NCBI GenBank assembly: GCA_947488755.1
Contig: CANLAD010000001.1
Span: 2,985,501 to 3,049,500, forward strand
Length of the DNA: 64,000 nt
Direction of reading: 5' to 3'
Origin: an uncultured Erythrobacter sp.
Lineage (GTDB): Bacteria; Pseudomonadota; Alphaproteobacteria; Sphingomonadales; Sphingomonadaceae
Part shown: piece after piece, positions 44,492-54,392 of the stretch
Layout: the number at the start of each line of letters is the position of its first letter
Position numbering within the stretch: the first letter of the stretch is position 1
Notes under the pieces: model-generated
The model's database searches: none
What the model was told of the DNA's origin: nothing
Seen by the model: the letters and a program-made list of their open reading frames with translations, nothing else
Made by a program: the position numbers and the translations under genes

Positions 44492-45157
44492 ATGAAATAC
44501 CTGTTTGCCTGCGCTGCCATTTTGCTCGCCAGCTCTCCCGCCATTGCACAGGATCGCGCCGGCGAAATCCAGGTCAAACTGGTCGCCACCGGTGTTCTTC
44601 CCGATGGTGAGATCGAAGCGGTCAATGTCGATGCGGTGGGATTGCCCGCCGGTACGGACACGGAAGCCAATGACAATTACGTCCCCACTCTCGCGGTCGA
44701 GTATTTCGTCACCGACAATTTCTCGATCGAAACGATCGCGGGGACGAGCCAGCACGATGTCGATACCGTCTCCGGCTTTCCGGCAGGCACCGAGCTTGTG
44801 TCCGATGCGCTGCTGTTACCCGCCACGGTCACCGCTAAGCTCCATTTCGACGTTGGCGGGATTAAACCCTATGTCGGGGCGGGGCCTGCCTATTTCATCT
44901 GGCTGAGCGACAAACCGGGCGAAGCCACCCTGCCGCTGGGCGTTACCGATACGGACCTCTCGGACGAATTCGGCGTCGCGCTTCAAGCGGGAATTGACGT
45001 GCCGGTGGGCGATGATGGCTTTGGCATCACGCTGGATGCGAAGCGTTATTTCATCGGCACGACCGCGCGCTGGTTTGCAGGCGATGACCTGGTGATCGAG
45101 ACCGAGCACAATCTCGATCCCTGGGTGTTCAGCGCTGGCGTGGGCTATCGCTTTTGA
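44492..45157 (+). CDS. ompW: Outer-membrane protein OmpW family
   Basis: 221 residues from the ATG at 44492; the frame is open upstream to 44417. A signal peptide ends at about residue 19 (AIAQ). VPTLAVEYFVTDNFSIETIA, TVTAKLHFDVGGIKPYVGAG and the C-terminal VFSAGVGYRF with terminal Phe are the OmpW eight-strand barrel signatures. It probably forms a narrow hydrophobic pore. It is divergent from ccoN and shares the FNR-type control region. Confidence 0.92.
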   Translation: MKYLFACAAILLASSPAIAQDRAGEIQVKLVATGVLPDGEIEAVNVDAVGLPAGTDTEANDNYVPTLAVEYFVTDNFSIETIAGTSQHDVDTVSGFPAGTELVSDALLLPATVTAKLHFDVGGIKPYVGAGPAYFIWLSDKPGEATLPLGVTDTDLSDEFGVALQAGIDVPVGDDGFGITLDAKRYFIGTTARWFAGDDLVIETEHNLDPWVFSAGVGYRF

Positions 45158-45203
45158 TCGAGAGGGCGAAATGGTTTAGCGTAAGCCGCAGGAGGATGCG
45201 ATC

Positions 45204-45986
45204 GTGACCACGCTGGAGCCGTCCCGCCCCGCACCCGTCGTTCTGGCGCCGCCGCTGCGAGCCAGCGACCTTACTGCCGCGCTGAAGGCGGGATGGGGAG
45301 ACTTCAAGGCGCAGCCGCAATTCGGGCTGTTCTTCGCCGCGATTTTCACCGTCTCGGGCATTCTGCTCACCTATTTGCTCGCGATGCGTGGAGAAATGGC
45401 CTGGCTGATCCCGGCGGCGGCAGGCTTTCCGATCCTCGCCCCGTTCGTCGCGGTCGGGCTCTACGAAGTGAGCCGCCGACGCGAACTGGGACTCGCGCCC
45501 AGCTGGCGCCAGGTGTTGGGAGCGGTTCGCGGGCGGGGGGACGAACAGATCCTGAGCATGGGCGTGCTCGTGTTCGTGGCATTCGGTTTCTGGGTGATCG
45601 TCGCGCATGCGATCTCGGCAATCTTCCTCGCCGAAGCGGGGGCCGGGTCGGAAAGCCTGGCATTCCTGCTCACCACTCAAGGGATCGCGATGCTCGTGGT
45701 GGGAAGCCTGTTTGGAGGGGTAATGGCGCTCGCCTTCTACGCGGTAACGGTCATCAGCCTGCCGCTGCTGGTCGATCGCGACATCGACTTCCTGACCGCG
45801 ATCGCGACCAGCCTGCGGATGTTCGCAGGCAATACCCGCATCCTGCTGATCTGGGCGCTCATCATCGCAATTGCCCTGTTCGTCACTATCGCACTCGCCT
45901 TTGTCGGGCTGCTGGTCGTGCTGCCGGTGTTCGGCCACGCGACGTGGCACCTGTATCGCCGGGCAGTGGAGCCGGAGCCGCGCTGA
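45204..45986 (+). CDS. DUF2189 membrane protein
   Basis: 260 residues from a GTG with GGAGG nine bases upstream. Six or so hydrophobic segments and the motifs ALKAGWGDFKAQPQFGLFFA, RDIDFLTAIATSLRMFAGNT and VVLPVFGHATWHLYRRAVEP match the DUF2189 family of integral membrane proteins found in proteobacteria, often near respiratory genes. Function is unknown. It follows ompW by 46 bases and could be co-transcribed. Confidence 0.82.
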   Translation: MTTLEPSRPAPVVLAPPLRASDLTAALKAGWGDFKAQPQFGLFFAAIFTVSGILLTYLLAMRGEMAWLIPAAAGFPILAPFVAVGLYEVSRRRELGLAPSWRQVLGAVRGRGDEQILSMGVLVFVAFGFWVIVAHAISAIFLAEAGAGSESLAFLLTTQGIAMLVVGSLFGGVMALAFYAVTVISLPLLVDRDIDFLTAIATSLRMFAGNTRILLIWALIIAIALFVTIALAFVGLLVVLPVFGHATWHLYRRAVEPEPR

Positions 45987-46009
45987 TAGCAGCGGCTCGT
46001 GCGGTACGT

Positions 46010-47170
46010 TCAGCCGACGGCCTCTTGCGAATTCTCTGTCGGCGTGGGGGTTTCCCAAGGCAGGTGTCGGTCTTCCACCATCACCATGTTTTCGTGCCGG
46101 ATGATTTCGGCATGGGTTTGATAACCGAGCAGCTGGTCAGCGGGAAAATCCTTGTTGTTGATGAGCGTACGGGTTTCCTCCGCCGTGAAGTCGGACAGGC
46201 CCCGAGCAAGCTCGGTGCCAGTGCGATCGTATATGTGCAGGACATCGCCGCGAGAGAACTCGCCATCCATCGACATCACATCTCTGCGGTGGATCGGTCC
46301 ACCCTGCCCAAGGGTTGCGGCGGCTTCTTCGGTCAGGACCAGGCTTCCCGCCATTTGCAGACGATCGGTCAGCCACGTCTGCCACAGCGTGTCGGGCTGC
46401 TCGTGCGCGATGCAGCGCGTGCACTTGCGCTCACCGCGCAGAACCGATGACAACGGGTAATCGGCTTCGCCATTTGCGATGTAGGTTTCGCAACCGGAGT
46501 TTTGCGCCATGTTGGCGGCCTGCAGCTTTGTAAGCATCCCGCCCGTGCCAAGCGTGCTGGTGCCTTTCGTCGCGTCGATATATTCGCTCACATCGCGAAG
46601 TTCCTCGACCAGTTTGGCCTCGGGATCGGAGGGGTTGCGATCGTACAGGCCATCTACTCCGGTCAGGATGATGAAATGATTGGCCTCGACCATTTGCGCG
46701 ATCTTCGCAGCAAGACGGTCATTGTCGCCGACCCGGATTTCCTCGGTGGTGATCGAATCGTTCTCATTGACGATCGGCATGATGTCTGACTTCAGCAAGC
46801 GATTGACGGTGTTGCGCGTGTTGAGGAACCGGCGGTGATCCTCGAAATCGCCGAGCGTCAGAAGAACCTGCGCGATCTCGAAGCCGAATTCGTGCCCGAC
46901 CTGCTTGTAGGCATTCAGGAGCAGCGGCATTCCAAACGCGGCTGCAGCCTGCTTGTCATTCACGCCGGCATCTTCAGGTCTGGTTCCCACCGCGTTAAGC
47001 CCAAGGGCAACCGCGCCGGACGAGCACAGGATGACCTGATACCCCTCATCGCGCAACCTCGCGATGTCCTCCATAAGCCGCTGCATGAACGCAAATCTCG
47101 GTGTCAGACGATCTGCATTCGCGAGCAGGCCGGAGCCGACTTTCACTACCAAACGGGTTTTCTTATCCAA
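46010..47170 (-). CDS. proB: Glutamate 5-kinase with PUA domain
   Basis: 386 residues from a TTG at 47170, chosen because GAGG lies six bases upstream and KKTRLVVKVGSGLL then starts near residue 3 as in the family; ATG codons at 47275 and 47320 would give longer, unusual N-termini. Key segments are VILCSSGAVALGLNAVG, IVNENDSITTEEIRVGDNDR and TLGTGGMLTKLQAANMA. A C-terminal PUA domain follows. It phosphorylates glutamate in the first step of proline synthesis. Confidence 0.9.
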   Translation of the reverse strand: MDKKTRLVVKVGSGLLANADRLTPRFAFMQRLMEDIARLRDEGYQVILCSSGAVALGLNAVGTRPEDAGVNDKQAAAAFGMPLLLNAYKQVGHEFGFEIAQVLLTLGDFEDHRRFLNTRNTVNRLLKSDIMPIVNENDSITTEEIRVGDNDRLAAKIAQMVEANHFIILTGVDGLYDRNPSDPEAKLVEELRDVSEYIDATKGTSTLGTGGMLTKLQAANMAQNSGCETYIANGEADYPLSSVLRGERKCTRCIAHEQPDTLWQTWLTDRLQMAGSLVLTEEAAATLGQGGPIHRRDVMSMDGEFSRGDVLHIYDRTGTELARGLSDFTAEETRTLINNKDFPADQLLGYQTHAEIIRHENMVMVEDRHLPWETPTPTENSQEAVG

Positions 47171-47380
47171 AACAAGCCTCGGGAATTTCCTTGAAAAAAT
47201 CTGCAACGCATCTAATTGCTTATGCTGCACTGCACAACCGGTAAGCTGAAACTTTTTCGAATGAATTAACAGCATGCCCGGTGGTGGACCCGTAGCTCTG
47301 ATGCCGAAGGCGGTATTCATCGGGATCGGTGCAAGACAACATGAGTTTCTGAATAACGAGAGGCATTTAGAGCAATTAAA

Positions 47381-48157
47381 GTGGATGTATTACTGATCGG
47401 ATGCGGCAAGATGGGCGGTGCCCTGCTTGAGAATTGGAAAAGCGGCGATGAAACCTTTACGATCGTCGATCCGGCTTTGTCTCAAGCGCCTGATGGCACA
47501 GGTCTATTTCGCGACAGATCACAGCTTGATGGCAAGACCTTCGATGTCATCGTCGTCGCGATCAAGCCGCAGATGATCGACGCGATCCTGCCCGATTATC
47601 TCGAAGCGTTCACCGATACCGGCTACATCCTGTCGATAGCTGCGGGTTGCTCAATTTCGCGGCTCAAGCGGGCAAGTGGCGGACGTCCCGTTGTGCGGGT
47701 GATGCCGAATCTGCCGGCAGCGATCGGCGCCGGTGTCAGCGGCCTTTGCGCAAGCGAGGATGCAAGCGATGATCAGATCGCTCACGCGACGGCCATGATG
47801 AAGCGTGCCGGTTCCGTCGTAACCGTAGGAAACGAAGATCAGCTTGACCGCGTCACCGCCGTGGCGGGATCGGGGCCGGGATATGCGTTCGAATTGGCGC
47901 GTTCCTATGTCGAGGCCGCTGTCGGGCTGGGCTTTTCGGAAGCCGAAGCGGTCGATATGGTGCTCGGCACACTGGCAGGAAGCATCGCCATGGCCCGATC
48001 GAGCGATCTTTCGCTGGAAGAACTGCGCAATTCGGTGACTAGCAAGAACGGCACCACCGCAGCGGGCCTCGATGCCTTGAATGGCGAAGGCACGTTGAGC
48101 GAACTGTTACGCAACACCACGAAAGCGGCCTACGAGCGCGCTGTCGAACTGCGCTGA
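47381..48157 (+). CDS. proC: Pyrroline-5-carboxylate reductase
   Basis: 258 residues from a GTG at 47381. The start [20 protein letters not shown] is the dinucleotide-binding motif, and the C-terminal [20 protein letters not shown] is the ProC signature (usually VTSPGGTT). It performs the last step of proline synthesis. It is followed by proA and is divergent from proB, across about 210 bases with no clear promoter by eye. Confidence 0.94.
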   Translation: MDVLLIGCGKMGGALLENWKSGDETFTIVDPALSQAPDGTGLFRDRSQLDGKTFDVIVVAIKPQMIDAILPDYLEAFTDTGYILSIAAGCSISRLKRASGGRPVVRVMPNLPAAIGAGVSGLCASEDASDDQIAHATAMMKRAGSVVTVGNEDQLDRVTAVAGSGPGYAFELARSYVEAAVGLGFSEAEAVDMVLGTLAGSIAMARSSDLSLEELRNSVTSKNGTTAAGLDALNGEGTLSELLRNTTKAAYERAVELR

Positions 48158-48194
48158 TCGTCAGCGCCACAAGATACACGAAGAGAGACTATTT

Positions 48195-49457
48195 ATGACC
48201 GATCAATCCATTGATGTGCAGACGCATATCGCCCAGCTTGGCGCAAATGCACGTGCGGCTTCGCGCGCGCTTCTGAAGGCGACGACCGACGAGAAGAACC
48301 GCGCCATTACCGAAGCGGCGAAGGCGCTGCGGGAGGCGACGGACGAGCTGATCGAAGCGAACGCCAAGGACATCGAAGGGGTGCGCGGCAAGAAGCCCGA
48401 TTCGTTCATCGACCGCCTGATGCTGGATGAAGAGCGGATTGCTGCGATGGCGGATGCGCTGGACCAGATCGCGACCCTGCCCGACCCGGTTGGGCGCAAC
48501 CTCGCGACGTTTGAGCGGCCCAATGGCCTGAAGATCGAGCGGATCGCGGTGCCGATCGGCGTCATCGGCATGATATATGAATCGCGCCCCAATGTCGGCG
48601 CGGATGCGAGTGCGCTGTGCCTCAAATCCGGCAACGCGGTGATACTGCGCGGCGGTTCGGAGAGCCGCCATTCGACCCGCGTGATCGTCGCCTGCATGCA
48701 GGCTGGTCTGGCAAGCGCCGGACTGCCGCGCGAAGCGGTTCAGACCGTGCGGACGACAGCGCGCGAGGCGGTGGCGGAGTTGCTACGCTCGGTGGAGTAT
48801 GTCGACCTCGTGATCCCGCGCGGCGGACGCTCGCTGGTGGAACTGGTCCGCGACCAGGCGCAGGTGCCAACGCTGCTGCACCTTGATGGCAATTGCCATA
48901 GCTACATTCACGCCGCCGCTGATCTGGACAAAGCGGTCTCGGTAATCCGCAACGCCAAGCTGCGTCGCACGGGTGTTTGTGGGGCGACCGAGAGTATTGT
49001 CGTCGATCAGGCGGTCGCCGAAAAGGTCATCCCCAAGCTTATCGACGCAATGCCTGAATGCGTGTTCCGCGGGGATGAGGCCTCGACCACGATCGACAAT
49101 CGGATCGAGCGTGCCGGTGATGACGATTACAGCACCGAATATCTAGACGCGATGGCTTCCATCAAGGTCGTTGCCGATCTGCGAGACGCCATCGACTTCG
49201 TGACCGAGCATTCATCAGGCCATACCGATGCGATCCTCACCGAGGACGAGGACGCAGCGCGCGCCTTCCTGACCGAGATCGACAGCGCCGTCGTCATGCA
49301 CAACGCCTCGACGCAGTTCTCTGACGGGGGCGAATTCGGCATGGGCGCGGAAATCGGCATCGCCACCGGCAAGATGCACGCGCGTGGACCGGTTGGACTC
49401 GAACAGCTCACCAGCTTCAAATATGTCGTGCGCGGGGACGGGCAGGTTCGCCCCTGA
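48195..49457 (+). CDS. proA: Gamma-glutamyl phosphate reductase
   Basis: 420 residues. [40 protein letters not shown], and the active-site cysteine region [15 protein letters not shown], then [20 protein letters not shown], match ProA closely. It reduces gamma-glutamyl phosphate to glutamate semialdehyde. With proB and proC it completes the proline pathway in one place. Confidence 0.95.
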   Translation: MTDQSIDVQTHIAQLGANARAASRALLKATTDEKNRAITEAAKALREATDELIEANAKDIEGVRGKKPDSFIDRLMLDEERIAAMADALDQIATLPDPVGRNLATFERPNGLKIERIAVPIGVIGMIYESRPNVGADASALCLKSGNAVILRGGSESRHSTRVIVACMQAGLASAGLPREAVQTVRTTAREAVAELLRSVEYVDLVIPRGGRSLVELVRDQAQVPTLLHLDGNCHSYIHAAADLDKAVSVIRNAKLRRTGVCGATESIVVDQAVAEKVIPKLIDAMPECVFRGDEASTTIDNRIERAGDDDYSTEYLDAMASIKVVADLRDAIDFVTEHSSGHTDAILTEDEDAARAFLTEIDSAVVMHNASTQFSDGGEFGMGAEIGIATGKMHARGPVGLEQLTSFKYVVRGDGQVRP

Positions 49458-49538
49458 TCGCAGCGCGGGCAATGCTCGATTGCGGAGCGCCAAGACGCGC
49501 CACGCGATCGAGCCTCGCTTTGCTAACGACTTGTCCGA

Positions 49539-49973
49539 TCAGTTGTGTCGGCCTGGGCCGACTCTAGTGACAACGGTGATGAAGAACGCGGTCGACCAAC
49601 CGAGTAGCAGGATTCCGTTGATCCCTTCGATCGCTGCGATCAGCGCCCACTGATCCGCGATGGCTCCGTCGTCATATCCGATCGTCGCATAGGTAATCGA
49701 CGAGAAATAGATCGCCGTGCGCAGGTCGGGTATCGCGTCGAGGGCTAGGTAGACGATCCCGTAGAACCAGATTTCTATCCCGTGCAAAACGAACAGCCCG
49801 ATTACGATCAGCAGGGTAAAGCCGATGCCCCGCATGGTAAGCGGATCGGGGTGCCGTTCGCGTTGCTTGCGCGTTTCCACATTGAGCAGATGCGACAGCA
49901 AACCTAGCCCGAGGCCGTGAAACATCACCGTTGCAAGTACCAGCGCCGTCCCGATCGCCAGTTCGGTTAGCAT
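49539..49973 (-). CDS. Two-helix ion channel family protein
   Basis: 144 residues from the ATG at 49973 with AGGAG six bases upstream. Hydrophobic segments lie near residues 4-30, 50-75 and 108-138. Between the last two is a pore-loop-like SSITYATIGYDD, resembling the K+ channel filter TxGYGD but with the second glycine replaced by Asp. NGILLLGWSTAFF follows. It belongs to the two-transmembrane ion channel family; selectivity cannot be judged. Confidence 0.65.
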   Translation of the reverse strand: MLTELAIGTALVLATVMFHGLGLGLLSHLLNVETRKQRERHPDPLTMRGIGFTLLIVIGLFVLHGIEIWFYGIVYLALDAIPDLRTAIYFSSITYATIGYDDGAIADQWALIAAIEGINGILLLGWSTAFFITVVTRVGPGRHN

Positions 49974-50117
49974 CGTAATCTCCTGCCGCTGCGTTTTCTC
50001 GCCCAGTGCTGCGATCTTCGTGGCAAGGGGCGCTGCGGGCAACGACAATCGCATAAACTCGCGAGGTCCAGTTAGCTTGGCAAGCGCCAACGCGGTTCGT
50101 GCGCAGCGCGAGTCGGC

Positions 50118-52226
50118 TTACGATCCGCCATCCTCATCACCGGGTTCCCAACTTTCGGCATAGCGTTCAAACCATGCGAGGATGGCGGAGGCCTTTGCCG
50201 CGCTCTGCGATGGGCGGGCGGTGATTGCATGGCTGGCACCAGGAACCCGCACAAGCGTGGTCGGTACCCCTGCAAGTTGCAACGCGGAATAATACTGGAC
50301 CGCCTCGCTAACCGGCGTGCGATAATCCTCGGCTCCGACCACCACCAAAGTCGGCGTTTCGACATTGCCGATCAGGGATAGCGGTGACTGGTCCCAGAAC
50401 TTCTGCGGGTTCTCCCACGGGCGCGAGCCGACCCAGTACAAGCCGAAATAGCCGGTGCCATCCGCTGTCAGCGCCTGCGTTGTCCAGTTGATGACAGGCT
50501 TTTGCGTAGCGGCCGCGCGGAACCGGTTGGTCTTGCCCACAATCCAGGAGGTGAGCACGCCGCCGCCCGATCCGCCGGTGACAAACAGCCGATCGGGGTC
50601 GGCCACACCAAGCTCGATGGCGCGATCGACAATGCTCATCAGATCGTCGTAATCCTGACTGGGATAGGCCTTGTCGATTGCTTGCGCGAAATCCTCGCCG
50701 TAACTGGTCGACCCGCGCGGATTGGCCGAAAGCACCGCGTAACCGGCAGCGGCGTAAAGCTGGTTATCAGTCGAGAAATGCGGCCCATACGCGGCAAATG
50801 GGCCGCCATGTATTTCAAGGATCAGTGGAACGCGTGTGCCCTCGCTGTAACCAGGGGGCAGTGTCAGCCAGCCTTGAATTTCCTTCCCATCGAAGCTGGA
50901 CGGGACGCTGATGGCGCGTACCTCGCCAAGCGCGTTGGTGGCCAGCAGGCTTGAATTCAGATTGGTGAGGTAGCGCGTGTCTGAGCCATCCCGGACCTTC
51001 ACTTCGGGTGGTCGTGTGGCGGTCCCGCCGGTGAAGACGATGGTGTCATTGTCGGCGACCGAGAAACTGCCGCCGGTGTACGGGCGATCGAGGCCTCCAC
51101 CCGATACGCCCTCAACAACGGTGTCGACCGAGCCGTTCAGTGCGATGCGCGCGATCCTGGTCTCGCCGCGTTCGTCATACTGGACGTAAATGCCTCGCGA
51201 ATCCGCGTCCCATTCGAATGCTGCGACACTGAAATCCCAATTGTCCGTCAGGATGCGCCGACCTTCTCCATCCGCATCCATCACATAGAGCTCGGTATTC
51301 TCGTAGGCGCGTCCCGCATCGTCGAACCCGACATAGGCGATGTGCCGACCGTCCGGTGAAACCTGCGCTCCGAAATCGGGGCCGTCGCGGCTGGTCAGAC
51401 GGGTGAGGGCAAGCGAGGCGACATCGAGCGCCCAGATATCCCCTTCGACCGGATCGATCTGCCAATCGGGATTGCGATTGGCATTGAAATAGATCGTGCT
51501 CGCATCTGGCGACCAGCTGAGCGGGCCACCGTCATGGTATTCGCCGAAGGTCAATTGACGTGCCGCTCCGCCGATGGCGGGGATGACGAAAATCTTCTCG
51601 AAGCCCGGCGTCAATTCGCCTTCGCCATCCGCTCTGAAATTGACAAGGTCGGTGATTTGCAGCGGATCGGCCCATTCCGCTCTCTCGGGGCGGTTCCCTG
51701 GCGCGGACCCCAGCGATGGCGCGGCATCCTCCACCAGCATTGTATAGGCGATCGAGCGGCCATCGGGCGACCAGGCTATGCTCGACGGGCTGTTGGGCAG
51801 GCCGGTCAGCCGCACCGCCTCTGCGCTATCGAGCCACTTGACCCACAATTGCGTGCTCCCGCCCTCGGTCGAGACATAGGCAATGCGCGAACCATCGGGC
51901 GACCAGCGCGGGGAGAACGCGCCGCCATCGCGTCCGGCGAACGGGCGCTGCTCTCCGCTATCGACGTCGATCGTCCAGATCGAGCTGATGGCGCTGTCCG
52001 TCATGACGTCATTCTGTCTGCGGACATAGGCGATTACGGTGCCATCGGGGCTGATCTGCGGATCGGTCGCATGGGCGAGGTCGAACAGATCCTTTCCGGT
52101 AAAGGCGCGATCGGGGCCGGTCCGGTCCGACGCTTTCGACGCAGCGTTCGATTGAGCCTGAGCGAACAGGGCGGGCGCCGCGATCAGCGACAGCGCGCTT
52201 ACGGCGGCAAAGAGTGATTTCAGCAT
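50118..52226 (-). CDS. Secreted S9 family peptidase (prolyl oligopeptidase type)
   Basis: 702 residues. A Sec signal peptide (about 1-24) precedes a beta-propeller built of repeats such as FSPRWSPDGSRIAYVSTEGG. The alpha/beta hydrolase domain has the nucleophile Ser553 in GGSGGG, Asp in GAEDYRTPVSEA and His in PGASHAI. These are typical of dipeptidyl/acylaminoacyl peptidases. It lies nine bases after a homologous gene and is likely its co-transcribed paralogue. Confidence 0.9.
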   Translation of the reverse strand: MLKSLFAAVSALSLIAAPALFAQAQSNAASKASDRTGPDRAFTGKDLFDLAHATDPQISPDGTVIAYVRRQNDVMTDSAISSIWTIDVDSGEQRPFAGRDGGAFSPRWSPDGSRIAYVSTEGGSTQLWVKWLDSAEAVRLTGLPNSPSSIAWSPDGRSIAYTMLVEDAAPSLGSAPGNRPERAEWADPLQITDLVNFRADGEGELTPGFEKIFVIPAIGGAARQLTFGEYHDGGPLSWSPDASTIYFNANRNPDWQIDPVEGDIWALDVASLALTRLTSRDGPDFGAQVSPDGRHIAYVGFDDAGRAYENTELYVMDADGEGRRILTDNWDFSVAAFEWDADSRGIYVQYDERGETRIARIALNGSVDTVVEGVSGGGLDRPYTGGSFSVADNDTIVFTGGTATRPPEVKVRDGSDTRYLTNLNSSLLATNALGEVRAISVPSSFDGKEIQGWLTLPPGYSEGTRVPLILEIHGGPFAAYGPHFSTDNQLYAAAGYAVLSANPRGSTSYGEDFAQAIDKAYPSQDYDDLMSIVDRAIELGVADPDRLFVTGGSGGGVLTSWIVGKTNRFRAAATQKPVINWTTQALTADGTGYFGLYWVGSRPWENPQKFWDQSPLSLIGNVETPTLVVVGAEDYRTPVSEAVQYYSALQLAGVPTTLVRVPGASHAITARPSQSAAKASAILAWFERYAESWEPGDEDGGS

Positions 52227-52235
52227 GGAATACCC

Positions 52236-54281
52236 CTATTCTTCCTCGGCTCGATCTGTCCGATACTTCTCGAACCAGGCCAGCGTGTAATCCGTCTTGG
52301 CATTGAGAAGCGATGGTCGCCCGGCGATCCCGTGATTGGTTTGCGGAATGCGCACCATCACGCTTGGAACTTCGCGCAGTTGCAGCGCCTGGTAGAATTG
52401 CTCGGTTTCGGAAATCGGCGTGCGATAATCGACCTCGCCCGTAATCAGCATGGTCGGCGTTTCGACGTTGCCGACCAGCGAAAGCGGCGAACGCTCCCAG
52501 TAGTGGTCGAGATGCTCCCACGGCGGCCCCGGGAATTGGGTGGCAATCTGGCCGATATAGCTGTCGGCGGTCAGAACCTTGGAAACCCAGTTGATGACCG
52601 GCTTTGCCGCCATCGCCGCGTTGAAGCGATCGGTGAGACCAATGGCATACGCGGTCGCAATCCCGCCTGCCGATCCGCCCGCGATGAAGAGATTGTCCTC
52701 GTCTCCAAAGCCATTGGCGATCGCCCAGTCGACCGCCGACATATGATCGGCGAAATCGTCGCGGCTTGAATATTTGTACTTCAGCAGGTTCGCGAATTCG
52801 CTGCCATAGCCGATCGACCCGCGATGATTGTCGTAGATCACGACATATCCGGCGGCCGCCATCCGTTGCAGCTCGGCAGAGAAGTGCGGGCCATAGGCAA
52901 GATGCGGCCCGCCATGTATCTCGATGATGAGCGGGTAGCGCCGACCGGCGACGTAGTCAGGCGGCGTAATCATCCAGCCCTGAATCTCGAGTCCGTCGAG
53001 CGACGAATTGTAGGTGAAGCTGCGGAGCTCGCCGAGATCGCGATGCGCAAGCAGGTCTTCATTCAGCCTGGTGAGCTGCCGCGCGCGGCCAGAGCGGTAG
53101 GAGAATAGGTCGGCCGGGCGATACGCGCTGCCTTTGGTATATACCAGCGCGCCGCCTTCGCCTGCATCATAAGTCCCGCTGACATACGGCCTGCCGATCG
53201 TGGTTCCGCCGATCCCTTCGACAGCGACGCGACGATCGCCAGATACGGTGACGACGCCGATGTGATTTTCGCCGCGGTTCTGGTAGGTGTAGGCGATTTC
53301 TCGGTCCGAGAGCCATTGCAGATCGCCCGCGCGCCGATCGAGGCCATCGGTCAGATTTCTGATGTCGCCGCCGTCCCGTTCCATGAGGAAGACATTGGTT
53401 GGCAGGAACGGCTCGGGTTCATTGCTTGTGCCCAGATAGGCGATGAACCGACCATCGGGAGAAACTGCAGGCGACGTTTCGACGCCGGGCAGGTCGGTGA
53501 GTTGGCGCAATTCGCCCGATGCAATGGCGACAGCGAAGATGTCCTCCTCGCGGCTTTGCAGCTCCCAACCTTCCTGTCGGTTGGCGGAGAACAGGATGTG
53601 CTTTCCATCGGGGGCGAACGACAGGGAACCGCTGTGATCGAAGTCGCCTGACGTAAGCTGGCGCGCGGAGCCCCCTTCGGCGGGCATCACGAAGATATGG
53701 TCGTAGGCAAGGTCCATGAAGCCATCGCTGTTCGTGCGATAGCGCGCGCGATCGATCACCCGCGGGGTCTCGGCCCATTCCGCGCCTTCAGGCGGTTTGC
53801 GAGCGCTGACGAGTTTTTCGCTTTCGGCTTTCACCGCCATCGAGAACGCGATCAGTGAGCCATCCGGCGACCATGCAAGATCGCCCGGTGCCTCTTCAAA
53901 TGTGCCAAGCAGCGCATCCCGACCGGACCCGAGATAGTGGACATAAAGCCCGGTCCGCTCAGACACGCTTTTCATGTAGGCGATGCGGGTTCCGTCGGGC
54001 GACCAGCGCGGCGAACTGTATGATCCGCTCTCGGCAAGAAGCGGCTCGTGACCTCCACCATCCAGATCGACCAGCCAGATGCGCGAAACGGTGCGATCCA
54101 GCATGATATCGTTGGAGCGGCGCACATAAATCGCCTGTTTCCCATCGGGAGATATCTGCGGCTCATCAGCCCATTCCAGCTCGAACACGTCTTGCGCCGA
54201 GAACAGGCGCGGCTGATCGTTCGCGCTTACTCCGGTGGCGATGCCCGCCACCAGAATTGCTGATGCCAGAAATCGCAGCAT
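52236..54281 (-). CDS. Secreted S9 family peptidase, paralogue
   Basis: 681 residues with a signal peptide (MLRFLASAILVAGIATGVSA) and the same layout as its neighbour: propeller repeats, then a hydrolase domain with Ser537 in GGSAGG, Asp in GEVDYRTPISET and His in PQTNHGI. The two proteins share start motifs (QDVFELEWADEPQISPDGKQ against DLFDLAHATDPQISPDGTVI). A tandem duplication with divergence is likely. Peptide substrates are unknown. Confidence 0.9.
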   Translation of the reverse strand: MLRFLASAILVAGIATGVSANDQPRLFSAQDVFELEWADEPQISPDGKQAIYVRRSNDIMLDRTVSRIWLVDLDGGGHEPLLAESGSYSSPRWSPDGTRIAYMKSVSERTGLYVHYLGSGRDALLGTFEEAPGDLAWSPDGSLIAFSMAVKAESEKLVSARKPPEGAEWAETPRVIDRARYRTNSDGFMDLAYDHIFVMPAEGGSARQLTSGDFDHSGSLSFAPDGKHILFSANRQEGWELQSREEDIFAVAIASGELRQLTDLPGVETSPAVSPDGRFIAYLGTSNEPEPFLPTNVFLMERDGGDIRNLTDGLDRRAGDLQWLSDREIAYTYQNRGENHIGVVTVSGDRRVAVEGIGGTTIGRPYVSGTYDAGEGGALVYTKGSAYRPADLFSYRSGRARQLTRLNEDLLAHRDLGELRSFTYNSSLDGLEIQGWMITPPDYVAGRRYPLIIEIHGGPHLAYGPHFSAELQRMAAAGYVVIYDNHRGSIGYGSEFANLLKYKYSSRDDFADHMSAVDWAIANGFGDEDNLFIAGGSAGGIATAYAIGLTDRFNAAMAAKPVINWVSKVLTADSYIGQIATQFPGPPWEHLDHYWERSPLSLVGNVETPTMLITGEVDYRTPISETEQFYQALQLREVPSVMVRIPQTNHGIAGRPSLLNAKTDYTLAWFEKYRTDRAEEE

Positions 54282-54392
54282 TGAAGACCCCCCGAACGTC
54301 AGACCACCCGCGCACTTTGCGTGGCGCGACTAATCATCAATCAGGGCGCGATGTCCATACCCCGAGCATCCGCGCCGCCGCGTGGGCGGGTG

